Below are positions 23,701-36,210 of a stretch of DNA of 64,000 nt, piece after piece (the first letter of the stretch is position 1; the number at the start of each line of letters is the position of its first letter). Origin of the DNA: Gnetum montanum (lineage: Eukaryota; Streptophyta; Gnetopsida; Gnetales; Gnetaceae); the NCBI GenBank assembly GCA_015680685.1, contig MNCI01008985.1, positions 292,514-356,513 on the forward strand, written 5' to 3'. A program made the position numbers and the translations under genes. Below the pieces are notes generated by a model. It was not told the origin of the DNA. It saw only the letters and a list, made by a program, of their open reading frames with translations, and ran no database searches.

Positions 23701-25130
23701 GTTAGCATGGATGGCCATCTCCCCCATGACTAAGTTAGAAGGAGGAGATCTAAAAAATAGAACATGGTTGTCCATCCATTGAGGTAGTATCTACACTGGC
23801 CTATCTTGGTTCTAGGAAAGGCTTCACTTGTTGGATATTAATCAAGTGCTTTTTATTTGGGCTATTAGGTTTGTATATTATCATGGNCAAGTGCTTTTTA
23901 TTTGGGCTATTAGGTTTGTATATTATCATGGCCCTAGAGGGAAAGGTTTGATCAATTATATAAGGTCCCTTCTACAATGTTTGGAATTTTTTCTTTTGAG
24001 GTACATGTGTGGGGTTCTAATAGAGAACCTTATCTCCTAGTTGAAGTTTTACTTTCTTGATTCTAAGGTCATGATGTTGCTTGTTGAACGTCTTATTCAG
24101 CTCATTCAAGGATAGAGCCACTAATCGATTTTTATCTAACACATTTAGATTGATCAATATTTCTTTTTGTGCTAGACTTAGGTTAAGGTTTAAATCATAG
24201 GCTCTCGAGAGTTTATAGAGCTTGAATTGAATTGAAAGTGTTGGAATTTTTCTATACACTAACTCATAGGAAAAATAGCCAATAGGAAGTTTCCAAGTTG
24301 AATGATAAGCCCAGAGAGCATCGTTCAATTTTGTACTCCAATCCTTCCTTTATTTGCTAGTGGTCCAAGTTAGAATTTTTGTAATATCCTAATTAGTTAC
24401 CTCTACTTGACCATTGGCTTGGGGGTAGTAAGTTGTTGTTAATTTATGTTCTACCCCCAAGCATTGCATTAATTTTCTAAATGTGACACCTGTGAAATGA
24501 GTTTCAGTATCAAAAATTAGTGAACGTGGCACCTCGAACCTATTCAAAATATTTTTTTGTATAAATTTGGTAGTAGTGGATGATGTATAATTAATAATGC
24601 CTACCGCTTCTACCCATTTTATGTAGTATTCAACTGCTACTATAATATATGCCTTCCCGTTGGACATGGCTATGATGGGACCCATGCAGTCAACTTCCCA
24701 TATGTTAAATGGTTCTAGTGGTTGAATCCATTGTTGAGGACCTTCCATATGAACAGTCATCCCCCCATCATGTTGACAATGTTCACAAGACTTGACAAAC
24801 CGATGGGCATCCCTAAAGATTGTAGGCCAATAGTATCCCGCCATCAAGATTTTTATGACCGTGTATCTCCTTACATAATGGCTTCTGCAAGGCTCTTCGT
24901 GAGCATCTTGGAGAATGCATAGTTGATCTTTGTCAAGGACACACCAATAGATCAAGCCATCAACACATAACTTATAAAGGTATTTATTAATTTCCATGAA
25001 GTATTTGACCCGATGAATAAATTGTTGCTTTTTTCTAAAATCCAAGAGGTGGCATCTCTTGAGTGAGAAGATATGTGAGGATGCCATTATACCATGTTGC
25101 TTTTGTAGGAATTTGTTCACTCATTGCTTC
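23700..25130 (-). pseudogene. pol: Integrase of element B3
   Basis: Read on the minus strand, 25120-24017 is one frame with very few stops. The N-terminal zinc domain has the histidines of DAHEEPCRSHY and the cysteine pair SCEHC. The core has NIWEVDCMGPIIAMSNGKAY (first Asp), SLIFDTETHFTG (second Asp kept; the usual D-N-G is D-T-E) and GQVEVTN (Glu). Further on are WAYHSTWKLPIGYFSYELVY and QLGDKVLY, typical of gypsy integrase C-termini. It would insert element cDNA into the genome. The tail near 23843-23931 contains a 44-bp duplication around an N that is an assembly artefact. Confidence 0.85.
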
Positions 25131-25159
25131 TATAAAGAGGATTTCTTCTAGAAACTAAT

Positions 25160-25800
25160 CAGAGAATGGGCTCTCTTCCTCTTTATTATCCCATCTTAAG
25201 TGAGAGAGGTGGTCAACAACCACATTCTTAGTCTCTTTTTGATCTACCATAGTGAGATCAAATTCCTACAAGATCACAAGCCACTGTATGACATGAGGGC
25301 TCATCATTGGCTTGTTCATGAGGAAGTGACTTGCATTGTGATCTGTATGCACAAATACTTTGTAACCAAGAACATAGTACCTAAAATTTTCTAGCCTGTA
25401 CACCACTACCATTAGTTATTTCTACATGGTGGTGTAGTTTAATTGTGCTCCCACAATACTTTGACTCACGTGGTGAATATAGTATGAACGTTTCTTATCA
25501 TCCATATGTGTGAGTACTACTCCCAAACCATAGTTAGATGTGTCTATCATGATATGGAATGGTCTGGACCAGTCTGGTGCTCATTGGATTGGTGTTTCTA
25601 CAAGTTTCTCCTTTAATTGTTGGAATGAATGTTCACATTCCTTCATCCAAATAAAAGGTACATCTTTCTTTGTAAGCTCTACCAACAGCTTTACGATCTT
25701 AGAGAAATTCTCAATAAATTGTTGGTAGTACCTAGTGTGTCCAATGAATGACCAAACATCTTTTATGATCTCTGGTTGACATGTCATTCCTTGGATGACC
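25160..25800 (-). pseudogene. pol: RNase H domain of element B3
   Basis: On the minus strand the thumb/connection segment (SFIGHTRYYQQFIENFSKIV, then TKKDVPFIW) is followed by RNase H signatures RPFHIMIDTSNYGLGVVL, YYVLGYKVFVHTDHNASHF and QKETKNVVVDHLS. Acidic residues in IDTSNYG, HTDH and VVVDHLS are kept. The expected middle Glu lies at stop codons. The enzyme degrades the RNA strand during reverse transcription. This is the only B-type copy here that retains the domain; B1 and B2 have lost it. Confidence 0.8.
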
Positions 25801-26900
25801 CTTATTTTTTTTGGGTCTATGTTAATCCATTTTTATGAAATTTGGTGCTCTAGAAAAATGCCTTATTGAACCATGAGATGGCTCTTTTGCTAGTTGAGTC
25901 ATAGGTTTGTCTCAACACATCTCTTCAACACTTGTTCAAGTCGGTCCAAGGCTTGCTCAAGGTAGCTTCATAGGTGAAAAAGTCATAGATGAAGACTTCA
26001 ACACCACTACTGATTTTTTTTGAACGATACTAAGGACCAAGCATTGAAATGTTGTAGGGGCATTGCACAGACCAAATGACATTTTATAATATGCAAAAGT
26101 CCCCCAAGGACTTGTGAATGTTGTCTTGGCCTGATCTTCTAGTGCAATTTGGATTTGGTTATAACCACTATAACCATCCAAGAAACTATAATAATAATGC
26201 CCAAGTATGGTTTCTAATACTTGATCCACAAATGGTAAAGGAAAGTGATCCTTAAATGTTGTCATATTCAACAACTTGAAGTTGATGCAATCCTGCCATT
26301 TGCCACCCTTCTTTGGTACAATTACGAGTGGACTAGCCCACTCCCTATTTGCAATTGGATAGATGAACCACACCTTGAGGAGTTGCTCTATTTTCTCTTT
26401 GAAAATTTGCTTCAATTTGGGGTTCAACTGCCTTTGCAGTTTCCTTCTAGGCTTCATGGTTGGGTCGGTGTAGATGCGATGCTAGAATATCCTTGAATTG
26501 ATTCTTGTTAGCTCTAGATATGACCAAGCAAAAGCTATTGACCATTTATTCATCACTTTCAACAACTTTTCTTTTTTTTAAGGAGAAAGTTGGCATTAAT
26601 TATGACCAATTTACCATTCTTTAAAAATGCATACTCCATACCAACCCATAAAGGTTTTAGTTCTAAGGGCTCCTACTTGAAGTGATCAGGGAACTCCAAC
26701 TCTCCCCAATAGTTATCATCATCTTCATCTGAGAGTTAGGAATAAAGTTATTTAATTTTGTCCATGTCTTCAACATATGCATAAGTTAGGCTGTCAGTTG
26801 GCACCATGCGTATTGTGCTTCTATCTAAATCAACTATCAACCACTAGGTGCCCTCTTGTTTTGTGGCTACTGCATATAGAAACTTTTGAATGTTGATCTC
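25800..26900 (-). pseudogene. pol: Reverse transcriptase of element B3
   Basis: Minus-strand frame 26457-25957 carries MKPRRKLQRQLNPKLKQ, FIYPIANREWASPLVIVPKK, SFLDGYSGYNQIQIALED and FGLCNAPTTFQ, a standard Athila-lineage RT. A frameshift follows near 26020. The active site continues in another frame as VFIYDFFTY, where related Athila elements have FMDDF, so the first catalytic Asp is probably lost. RT copies element RNA into DNA. The more upstream part (26500-26900) is degraded. Confidence 0.82.
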
Positions 26901-29570
26901 CTATGCACAATGATTGCATGCTTTAATGTATGTGCTCTTGATTGACGAAATATTTTTCACACAATTGCACCCATTATTACTGTACATGATGCATGGAATA
27001 CGCTTCTTCTCAATCTTTCCTAGCTCATTTTCCTTAGATATTTCAAGATATAGGTCCCTTATACCCATTCACACATCAACTGTGCTTAACCAAGCCCTTT
27101 TCGTGATCATGGGAAAGTCACTTTTGCAATTTTCTACCTTGATTACTAGATAATTAGTAGGATAGGACCACCTATGAACTGTGGTCACAATGCCCTCTAC
27201 TACTTCCAAAGGGATAGTAATCAACTAATTTGCTAATTCTAGATGGATGTTGCTTTTCCTAAGAGGTGGTAGGTTTCAAGCCTTGTACATATCATGGGAG
27301 ATGAGGTTAACTTTGGAACTAGAGTCAAGAAGAGCCTTGCATGGCTATTGTCTAGCAATATATAGATAAATGAGTGGACTTCCCAGTTTAGATCTTTTCA
27401 TAGGAAGATTGCCAACTTTGATCTAGTTAGAAACAACATGGGTTATCATTACAGTGTAGATCCTAGGAGGCACTTGGTTTGAAGGCCACTTGAAGGTATT
27501 TGATGCAAAGGATGAGGGTGATGGAGATGTAGGATGATTAGCCAGAGTAGGTTGTGAGGGCTAGAGAGGACTACTAGGCCAAAAGAAGGGTCATTTTCTT
27601 GATCAATTATCTAGACCATTTGGTTGAAAAACTAGTTGTGAGTGTACAACCTTTGTAGGATTTTATTGTTGCGATTACAAAGGAATCTCACCCTGCATAA
27701 ATGGAGCAAGAGGTAACTAGGATGAAGGTGGAGGTAAATGTGTAGAGGGATGTGGAGGATGATATGGATATGGATATGGGTTTTCCCCATGAGTAGATGG
27801 TGAATGTGTTCAGTGGTACTCTATAGGATAATAGTGATGCTAGAATGATGCATGACTTGTAGAGCTTCTAGGGAAGATGAGCTACTAAACATAGTACCCA
27901 TCTGGATCTAGTTACCTATAAGGATATTACTACCTTGGTGGTGAAATTCCCTATGATTTTGGTTGGTACCATTATTTGTATTGGTCATAAGGTTGTGAAG
28001 GAGTTTCACTTGGGTAATAAGCTGGTTGTTGCTAGTGGAACTATCTTGGATTTCCATGAGGATAAGCTAATTATCTTGGAGCTTGCCTATGTGCTAGGTG
28101 AGGGTTCAATGCATACACTCTAGACTCTTGTAAGTGTGACTACATAGGGCAACATCCCTTGGGATGTTCATATTGATAGATGTTACATTGAGTTTCATCA
28201 TCAAAGTTAGACTCCACAACTTCCTCTACTGCAACAACTTTTCCCTTACCTCTTTGGTAGGCATGTTTAGCTTCTTTTTGCCTTCTACAATTATGATTAC
28301 AATTTTTCTCTTTGTATTCTTTAGCAATCTTCAAAGTGGTTTGAAATTTTTCATCCAAATAGTCCCATAACTTATCAACCTTGGCTGAAATGTCAGAAAT
28401 AGATTTTTGAATAGGCAAGGTCTTTCTATTCATTACTTCATCAAGTGGTGACTCCTCCTTGTCACAAAATTAAACCTCTCATTTTCCAATGGAAGGATCA
28501 CTATTATATTCTTCAACACTTTCCATTTTTTGTAGCTCAACTTCTTCTTTTCCTAATTTTTAAACTAACCTTTAGATCTAATGAGTTCTGAATTCAGACA
28601 ATCTACCTTGGGCATACACTCCAAGGGTTCCTCTTGTTTATACCCTGATCCCATCTATGATGTGGCGAAGTTATTCCCTCTAAGAGTAATCATGCCCATA
28701 ACATCAGTGTAGGAGTGAATAGTATCGACCCATGGTGTTATCCAAGGGTTCATGTATTCTTTGTTTCTAGGCTTGGATTTTCCTTCTCAGATTAGACACT
28801 CTAGAGTATGTCTGATATTTTTCATTGAATAGTTCTAGCATGCTATCCATCTGCGAATAGATTTTGGCTCTAAGGACTAGTACCAACTTTCATCTTCTTT
28901 GATGAGTGTCCTTGGGAAAAGCTTGAGTTTCTACCAATCATTTTCTATATTCTGTAAGGCATAGGCATCTTGAAAATCTTGTAGGTGTGTTGGTAGATTA
29001 GAGTTGTATCCTCCCTCAAATCTTGGGATATTGTTCATGTCTAGGCACTTGATTCGACTATCCTTCATATACTTGGTTGGGATTTTCATTGCCTTTGCAA
29101 TGTTAAGCATACTTCAAGTTGCCAATAGTGGTTCATCATCATCACTATGTTGATGATGCCAATTATGGGTTCAACCACCCCTTCGATTTTGGTGGCCTTC
29201 ATAGTCATTGTTATTTCAATGATCACCTTCATCATGGTTGTTTTGATGGTGGCTTTCATGACAATCATTAGATGAAGAGGAATGTTCAAAATTGAATGAA
29301 GATGATGAAAAGAAAGATGGACCACCACCACCACTATGGTATCAACCATCACTCTTACATTTATTATGATCTCCATCCTTAGATCCCTTGCTATTGTGAT
29401 GCTTTCTTGAGTCCCTACCTTGGTTGCCACTTTTTTCTAAACCCAATTCATGAATAGTGGATTGTAGGGTCAGGATCACACCCTCTTCATTAGTAGTAGG
29501 GGATGGAGAATCTTCATGTTGAGAACCTTTAGTAGGAGGATTTTCAATGTCATCTTAATTTAGTAAGAAC
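26900..29570 (-). pseudogene. gag: gag and protease of element B3
   Basis: Gag begins near 29460 (minus) with a basic, histidine-rich N-terminus. It continues through the capsid (MNNIPRFEGGYNSNLPTHLQ near 29040) and a helical region (KVDKLWDYLDEKFQTTLK at 28380), and reaches a short zinc knuckle QCNIYQYEHPKGCC near 28145. B1 shows the complete C-x2-C-x3-H-x4-C form; here one cysteine is Y or Q-shifted. A proline-rich spacer covers 28100-27600. Protease follows near 27330 as LLDSSSKVNLIS, so the D-S-G triad reads D-S-S. Many stops and frame changes are present. Gag would form the particle; protease would cut the polyprotein. Confidence 0.72.
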
Positions 29571-29720
29571 CAGGGATTGGTTTAATGATAAGATGCATCG
29601 ACTAGGCCTCGTCGATGAGGCCTAGTCGACAAGGCCACATGAACAAGGCCTTGTCGATGTAGCCAACTTAACATGACTCATCAACGATATATGTATAATC
29701 TAGGGAAACAACACTAGATT
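29571..29720. repeat. Paired palindromes at the ruined 5' end of B3
   Basis: Arms TCGACTAGGCCTC (29598-29610) and GAGGCCTAGTCGA (29617-29629) form a perfect 13-bp stem with loop GTCGAT. A second inverted repeat follows, GTCGACAAGGCC against GGCCTTGTCGAT (to about 29656). No LTR is recognisable between gag of B3 and the copia fragment, so the 5' LTR of B3 seems truncated here. Confidence 0.6.
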
Positions 29721-30230
29721 TCCATGAAGCAAGTCTTTTGATATCTTTATGGAATTTCAAATTATGGGATTTGTTATAAAAATGATTCCAATGGACTTCA
29801 TGGCTTTGTTGATGTCGATTGGGGTGGTGATATTGATAGTAGGAAATCTACTAGTGGATATGTGGTTGTTTTTTTTTGTGGTGGTATTTCTTAGAAAAGT
29901 CAGAAACAATCTTGTGTTGCTTAGTCTACCACTAAAGCAGAATATGTTGCTCCTAACTTGGAATGCAAAGAGGCTATATGACTTCAACTACTAATAGCTA
30001 AAATTGGCATCACTCAGACTCCTATTAATATTGGATGTGATAGTCAAAGTTCTATAAGCATATCCAAGAATCCAACCTTTCATGCTCAAGTGAAGCACAT
30101 TGAAATACAATATCACTGTATAAAAGGAATTAAAAAGTAAAGGATTCTTCTGCATAAAATATCTATTGAAGCAAATCTTGTAGATGTACTCACCTAGTCA
30201 ACTCTTGCTAAAATGTTTCTCTGGTGCTAA
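29721..30230 (+). pseudogene. pol: Ty1/copia RNase H fragment (3' end of pol)
   Basis: The plus-strand frame gives YLYGISNYG, FVDVDWGGDIDSRKSTSGY, STTKAEYVA, GCDSQSSISISKNPTFHAQ and VKHIEIQYHCI. This is the unmistakable C-terminal RNase H of Ty1/copia pol, with Asp (DVDWGGD), Glu (KAEY) and Asp (CDSQ) kept. Three stops are transition-type. All of gag, integrase and RT are missing upstream, where the ruined end of B3 begins. It is a 3' fragment, probably cut by the B3 insertion or a later deletion. Confidence 0.88.
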
Positions 30231-30302
30231 TTAGCATTTGGTCTTCTTTTAACTTGATTTCCTAAAAATGGTTTTGACTATTGTTTAAAGTAGCTTTACC
30301 TT

Positions 30303-30710
30303 CAAGAGGAAGAATTGTAAGGGTGGATGAAGGCAAATCTACCTTGATTTTCTTTGGATATTTCTATGCTATCTTGATATATTTTATTCATTTATATGTT
30401 ATATTTGGTCCCATACTTATCACCACTAAAATAAACTACCTTATTCCTTTTATTTTTGGCTTTATTTTGTAACTTGAGCAATATATAAGAAGCTCAAAGG
30501 GAGCATCCAATACACCACATTCTTTTGAAGCATAAGCTTGAGAGTCATCTCCATTCCTTTGTAAATTCTCCTTGAGCTTCAATCCTCTAAAAATGTGCTA
30601 CTAATGGTCCAAAAGCCAATTTTCTACTAGGGTTTTTTACCTTGAAGGTTTTTCCCAAGGTAACTCTATGTCTCTTTTTTTCTTGCAGTTCCTTTTAAAT
30701 TTAATATTAT
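30303..30710 (+). repeat. Polypurine tract and 3' LTR of the copia fragment
   Basis: CAAGAGGAAGAAT (30303-30315) followed by TGTAAGG at 30316 is the usual copia PPT-LTR junction. The LTR has a TATA-like TATATAAG near 30481 and the typical R/U5 text AAGGTTTTTCCCAAGG near 30645. The exact 3' end is uncertain; 30710 is an estimate. Confidence 0.65.
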
Positions 30711-31260
30711 ATTGGTGCAAGTGATTGGGAATAATAGATTATCCAAGGTGTCAAATTTAAAGCATGAAAATGATTAATAGCACTATTGATGAAATTAAAA
30801 GACCTTTGAAACACGTTGGGGAAAGGAATAGTGAAGTTAATTTGAAGAAAAAATTTCCAAGGCTAGCAAAAGAGGATGAAATACATAAAAGATAAGTATG
30901 CAACTTAGTTCCTAGAAAAATTATACACACAATGACCAATTTGAAGACCATCTAGGAAATATGGAGGATTCTTAAAGTAAAAAAATCAAGATAAGAAGGG
31001 TTAAATTGAAGGATACATTAAAGAGATAAATACTCAAAAAGCAAAGGAGGGAAAAACCAAATTAGAGAAGCAAAAATGTAAGCAAGGATCTCAAGAATAC
31101 AAGTAAATTTATACTTACAAAGAATTACAGAATCAATAGTCACAGCTAAAAGAAAAATAAGTGTTAAATCAAGAATGTATCAAAGGTTCAAAAGGTAAAG
31201 GGGCACATCAAAAAGAGAAATAACAAATCAATAAGTAATTTCTAAACATTAATGATACAC
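30711..31260 (+). pseudogene. Copia-like gag remnant between the copia LTR and repeat D
   Basis: AT-rich decayed coding DNA with no usable frame. It shares blocks with 35150-35337 and 60286-60480, for example AATGACCAATTTGA (30931 and 35217), AAAAACCAAATTAGA (31051 and about 60287) and GGTACATCAAAAAGAG-like text (31200 and 60420). It therefore represents a second copy of the short internal region of the D element. Confidence 0.5.
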
Positions 31261-34200
31261 AAATGTTGCATTGTTCAAACATTGATATCCTAGTTCAAAG
31301 ATTGTGTTATTCATTAATGTTGTGGCAAGCTCACTCTTTGCTTTCTAATTTTGGTATGAACATGAAGCTAAATTTTGTACCCCTAATGTTGAGTTGTTCA
31401 ATTGGTAAACATTGATGCTTGATTTTTATTTTCAAATATAAATATTTTGTTGAATTATCTTATAGGACCTTACACGTAAATGTACTTGTTCTATATGAAG
31501 TATGCATAATTTTCCTTTTCATTCCTTCTCAATTACGAATTTATCCACTTCTCAAATTCTTATCTAAATTCATCATGCCTTCTTGTAAAATTTTTCTTCT
31601 CATATAAATGTTGAGTAATCATTATTCATCACCTTGGTTGTAATGGCTCATAATCCATTCATATAGTTGAAACTTGTTATTCAAAATGGAAAGTCTCATC
31701 CAACCTTATATCTAAATGTTGTTTTTTAATATAGATTTTTCCTATTTTCTATTTTTCTCTTCTTGACTATTTTATTCATTTGTTATTTTACAATATTTTT
31801 CTTCCCAAATAATGCTTGAGTGACATTCTTAACCATTTTTGTAGACCAATATTACTCATTTAATTTTGAATCATTCCAAATTCATAGTGAACTATTGATT
31901 TCTCAATTTCAATGGTTGCATTACTAATGACACTTTACTTTATCCATTAGATTTTCTCTTGATGATGATTAATCAATTCCCTTAAGTATCTAAGGTTTAG
32001 CATATTTTGAATTCATCCTTATTCAAATCTCTTGATCTTTCTTGCAACTTTATTTTTGATATTTAATATAAATTTTTATGCATATTTTGGCCATAAACAT
32101 AATATATTCTTGAAGCAAGCTTATCAAATGACATGCTCGTGTACTTTCTCTAATAATCATATTCATCAAAAATAATGTTATTACTTCTCAAATTATTGTT
32201 ATTTATTCATTTTAATTCTGTAATTTTCACTTGAATTTGACACCTCAATTTTCAATGTTGTAGGGCTCCTTCATCAGAACACTAAGCTTAAACTATTATT
32301 TGAAAATGCTCTTCCATCCCTAGAGTTCAATCATCATTCTTAATTTCCATTTCTACATCACTACTAATTCATGAATTTTGTAGATTATATTTGATATCAA
32401 TTGATTGTGGCCATTTTTTTATTAATTTTTTGAATTTCATTTTCAATTACACTTATTCAAACATCTCATACTCTAGTCATACCTTAATGTTAATTTTTAC
32501 TCTCAACTCCAATCTTCTTTCATTCTAGTCCATTAATTAAATATCAACCATTGATTCAACATATTAACTAATCATCATTTGGTTGTCATTTTGTTTTCCA
32601 TTCATAGTGCATCTTCCTACAATGATTTATTCCACCACACATCTCAAAGTTATTATTTCATATTAAGTATTATTATACTTAATTTTCATTTCATCTTAAC
32701 ACAGATTAAAACTACTAATTTAATTTTCAATCCTCCATTTCAGTTTACTAATTCATTTTTTAATTGTTGATCTACAAGATTTTTGGGCATTATTATTATT
32801 AATGTTTCCTTTCAAACTTTATACAATACCAACGCCAATACTATATCATAATTCAACCTCATCAGAAATAAAATTTGGACTCCTTCCTTAATTATTCTTC
32901 TTCTATTATTTATACATTGCTTCCTATGTCAATTTTTTTTATTTTCTATTAATTGTTTTGCATCTTTTACACTTCATAGCAAATTATTGTTTGCAAGTAG
33001 AATTTTTAAATTACATTTTGAAACAATGTATTCACTAATTTAAACAAATCTAATCTAGTTGTTCTTTTTCAAACACTCAACCTAAACTGCATTCCTAAAC
33101 ATTCTAATTGCAATCTCTTAGAGTTACTTAATACATATGTTAATGCCCATCTAATTTTTTATTATTCCATTATTGTAGTTTCTAACATCTCTTTATATGT
33201 TTATTTCTAAAATTTTCAGCCTATATGGTTACTTATCCTAAGTGTTGCATCACGTCTCTAGTCTTTTTTCCCATTTGTAATAAAACAAAACATAAACATT
33301 TATACAAAGAGTTTGCAAGCAAAAATGGCAATTGTAAAATTTATAATAACAAACCATGAACAAGAAATGGAAAAGGAATCCATCACCCCAAAGGAAGCAT
33401 AACTAAATAGCCATATTATAGCCACTAAAAAGAATCATTTTACTTCTATTCCATAGAAAAAAACCAAACCATAGACTAGCACAACAAATCAAAGCAGTTA
33501 GAAAATAGCTAAAATAGGAAAACTATCGGATCCTCCATAAAATTATAGCAAAATACAAACAAGCTTCTTTGTCTCAATGTTTACTCCAAAACATTGAGGT
33601 TATCATCTTATGTTTTCTTAAGAAATATCTTATTCTTATTTTTTACATGATTATCATATATATCTCTCATGAATTTGAAGCATAATTAAATTAAGATTCA
33701 TGACTATAATGTCTGACATCCCAATCTTGTTTGTCTCAATGTCAGTGCTCATCTAATTTCTAGTACTCCTCTTTTGTACTATAATAAATTCATATCGACT
33801 TTTAATTTCTCTATCTTTAAGATTCTATAAGAATGTCACTTATTAACATCTACTCATTATGTTGATTTTTTTTGTTTGTGAATTTATTTCTTTAAAATGC
33901 TAAAGTTGGATATCACAATTAACCATTCTTAAAGCAATCTCCCACTCTCTCAACATAGGATAATATTGTTATTTATATACTATCATTGTGAATATTTTAT
34001 GTTGAATAAAAATCTATCTATTGAATAGGGGCATTGAAACAAGTTTTAATATGTACTTTGATGACTCAATCAAATGTAATTTCTTATCAAAAAATTCAAG
34101 TTTTCCTAGTAATGCATTAACCTCCAAAAAAATACAACATTTATTTGGCAACTTCTCAAGGTTTTTTGTATACTTTATCTTCATTGTTAACCCTTCTCCT

Positions 34201-35001
34201 TTTGTGTTACATTGCTAAAAATGGATATTGTTCACAACTAATCATTACTACTCTCCATTGGCTTCCTCTCAGAAACTAATGTTAAAATTTACTTTCAAGC
34301 ATCTTATTTGTAATGTTTGTACACCTATCATATCTTAATGATATCCATCATCTACTTTCTATTTTCCTTCATTGCAAATTTCACTTCATATATATGCTAT
34401 TGCTCATCCAACTTCCATTGTTTTCCAATTTTAAACATTGCTATCCCAACATTGCATTAGTAATTAACCTTATCAAAACATATACTTATTTCTTTCCAAT
34501 CTTGTTATGAAAATGATGCCAAATCTTATACTTTTCTTCTCTAATTCTACCACTCATAAATCTTGATGCTTCATTGGTTGTTTTCAAATCTACAATTTTT
34601 TTGTAATATCTCATAAGACCATAAACTTGAATGTTATTATTAGATTCATTTCTGTTCCTTCTTAACTACCAATTTATCCTCTCTTTAGATTACATTATTC
34701 CAACCAAAGTTTTATCTTAATTCATCAAGCCTTCTTGTAAAACTTTTTACCATATAAATATCAAATAACCATTTTTGTCCCTAGGATTGTGATCTATCAT
34801 AATCCATTCGTACACCTGAAAGTTATTATTTAGCATAGTATCTAGTTCAAGCATATATCAAAATATTATCATTCAATATGGAGTGTTTTTAGTTTGCATT
34901 TGTGTCTATTTCTAATTATTTTTTTAGAAAGCTCAATCTCAAGAATAAGTCATAATAATGAAAATAATCAAGATCAACGTCCACTACTTTCAACTCCAAC
35001 A
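31261..35001 (+). repeat. AT-rich repeat D, copy 1 (probable copia-type LTR)
   Basis: About 3.2 kb from 31775 is collinear with 60486-64000: the GAGTGACATTCTTAA, CCCTTAAGTA-CTAAGG, TATTCTTGAAG-AAGCTT and AATGTCATTGCTCATCTAA-type blocks occur in the same order. It ends CCAACA at 35001, two bases before a tRNA-iMet-type primer site, as an LTR would. Its last part (34500-34940) also occurs at 31340-31760, so this copy starts with an extra partial unit. The interior is low-complexity, with recurring CTCAATGT and CATCTAATTTC phrases. No gene is supported in it. Confidence 0.6.
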
Positions 35002-35003
35002 AT

Positions 35004-35021
35004 TGGTATCAAAGAACAAGG
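35004..35021 (+). promoter_or_regulatory. Primer-binding site, tRNA-iMet type
   Basis: TGGTATCAAAGAACAAGG resembles the usual copia primer site TGGTATCAGAGCCAGG, complementary to the 3' end of plant initiator tRNA-Met. It directly follows repeat D. Confidence 0.7.
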
Positions 35022-35337
35022 TCGTGTTCATGGGTTACTATAGCAAAGATTATACAATGTACTAAACCATTTACGATGACAAAAAATTTCAAGGTATAAA
35101 AATGATTATCAATGTTACTTTTCATATTAATGATGTCCAAAACATTGTAAAGAAAAGAATATAGAAGTCAAGAAAAAATAATATATAATTGAGTTAGTAG
35201 AAAAATAAAAACCACAATGACCAATTTGACAAGCAACAATGAAAAGTTGGAGTTTCTTCAAAAAAAAATATTTAAGACAAGGAAGGTTCCATTGAATGCC
35301 AAAACTGAGAGCTAAAGACTAAAAAACCAATGGTAGG
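35022..35337 (+). pseudogene. Start of copia-like gag in the D element
   Basis: Decayed N-terminal gag. Pieces such as MKSWSFF and TRKVPLNAKT fit the copia gag pattern of a W-x2-L stretch followed by V-x-L-x-T/K. It is cut at 35337 by element C and resumes at 60286. Together the two parts make only about half a kilobase of internal sequence. Confidence 0.5.
35333..35337. repeat. Target-site duplication of element C, left copy
   Basis: GTAGG before the left LTR; the right copy at 60281-60285 is ATAGG (one transition). Confidence 0.6.
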
Positions 35338-36200
35338 TGATGAGAAGTGAGGTACCTCTATGCTCAACCATACGAATACGAGCATGTACACGTAATCCGA
35401 TTGAACTTTGCAGATGGACTAGTTGTGGCACCTAGATAATTACACATTGATCGTAGTTCATTATCTTCCCATCTAGACTAGTATTTGCTTTGTCACTTAT
35501 GGTTTAATCCAAAGTGAGGTGTATGATTTGGTTTCTAATACTATGCTACTCCTAGAGATAGTTGAAAATAATCTTGATTACACTAACAAGCAATATGGGG
35601 TAAAATCTAAACTAGCTTAATTGTGATGAGCATCTGTTCTTAATCATTCATATGCATCTTTGTACTCATGTACTACTTCTAGGATTACCAAGGGCACATT
35701 ACTTGAGCACCACTATATATGCTACCGAGTTACCAAGTAGTTACACTTAAATGTTCATGATTAAGACGTACTCATTTTGCATTAACAGTAGGAATAGTAA
35801 AAAATGATAAATAGATATTAACTAAGGAAAAAATAAATAATAATCAACAATTAAACAATTAAAAAGTAAGTGAATGCTATAATGATGGAGTAATCTCGAT
35901 CCTTATTATCAATTGTGTACGTGTCCAAGTACATCACGCTTGAACAAAGGTTCCGTCTAATTACAAACATCACACTGCAAGCATGCACTTGGAAAAGAAT
36001 TGAAAACCAATTGAAAATTGACAAAAATACTCTACCCTAAGATTTACCAACTAACTCCCTTCCTATGTGCTTGAATGTTATATTTATAGGCCTACACAGG
36101 AATCACGATATTGTGTATTTGATATTGTTATCCAGGCTGCAATATCGTGTATTCGATATTGAGGATTCAGCTTTGGGGACTGGTAAACCATGATTCATCA
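35338..36200 (-). repeat. 3' LTR of element C (left copy)
   Basis: Collinear with 59432-60280. It starts TGATGAGAAGTGAGGTACC and ends GATTCATCA. On the minus strand it has a TATA box (TATAAATA, 36088-36081), preceded upstream by ATATCG-rich palindromes (36105-36165). Confidence 0.85.
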
Positions 36201-36210
36201 TACCCCATTG

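Noticed and set aside
23828-24040. ORF with an internal perfect repeat
   Set aside because: The repeat is the duplicated contig end around the N at 23887.
29086-29430. Methionine/isoleucine/valine-rich minus-strand ORF
   Set aside because: It is a shifted frame of the histidine- and asparagine-rich gag N-terminus of B3.
32579-34510. Several 60-65 codon ORFs in the AT-rich D repeat
   Set aside because: Low-complexity AT-rich frames without motifs; not shared with the second D copy.
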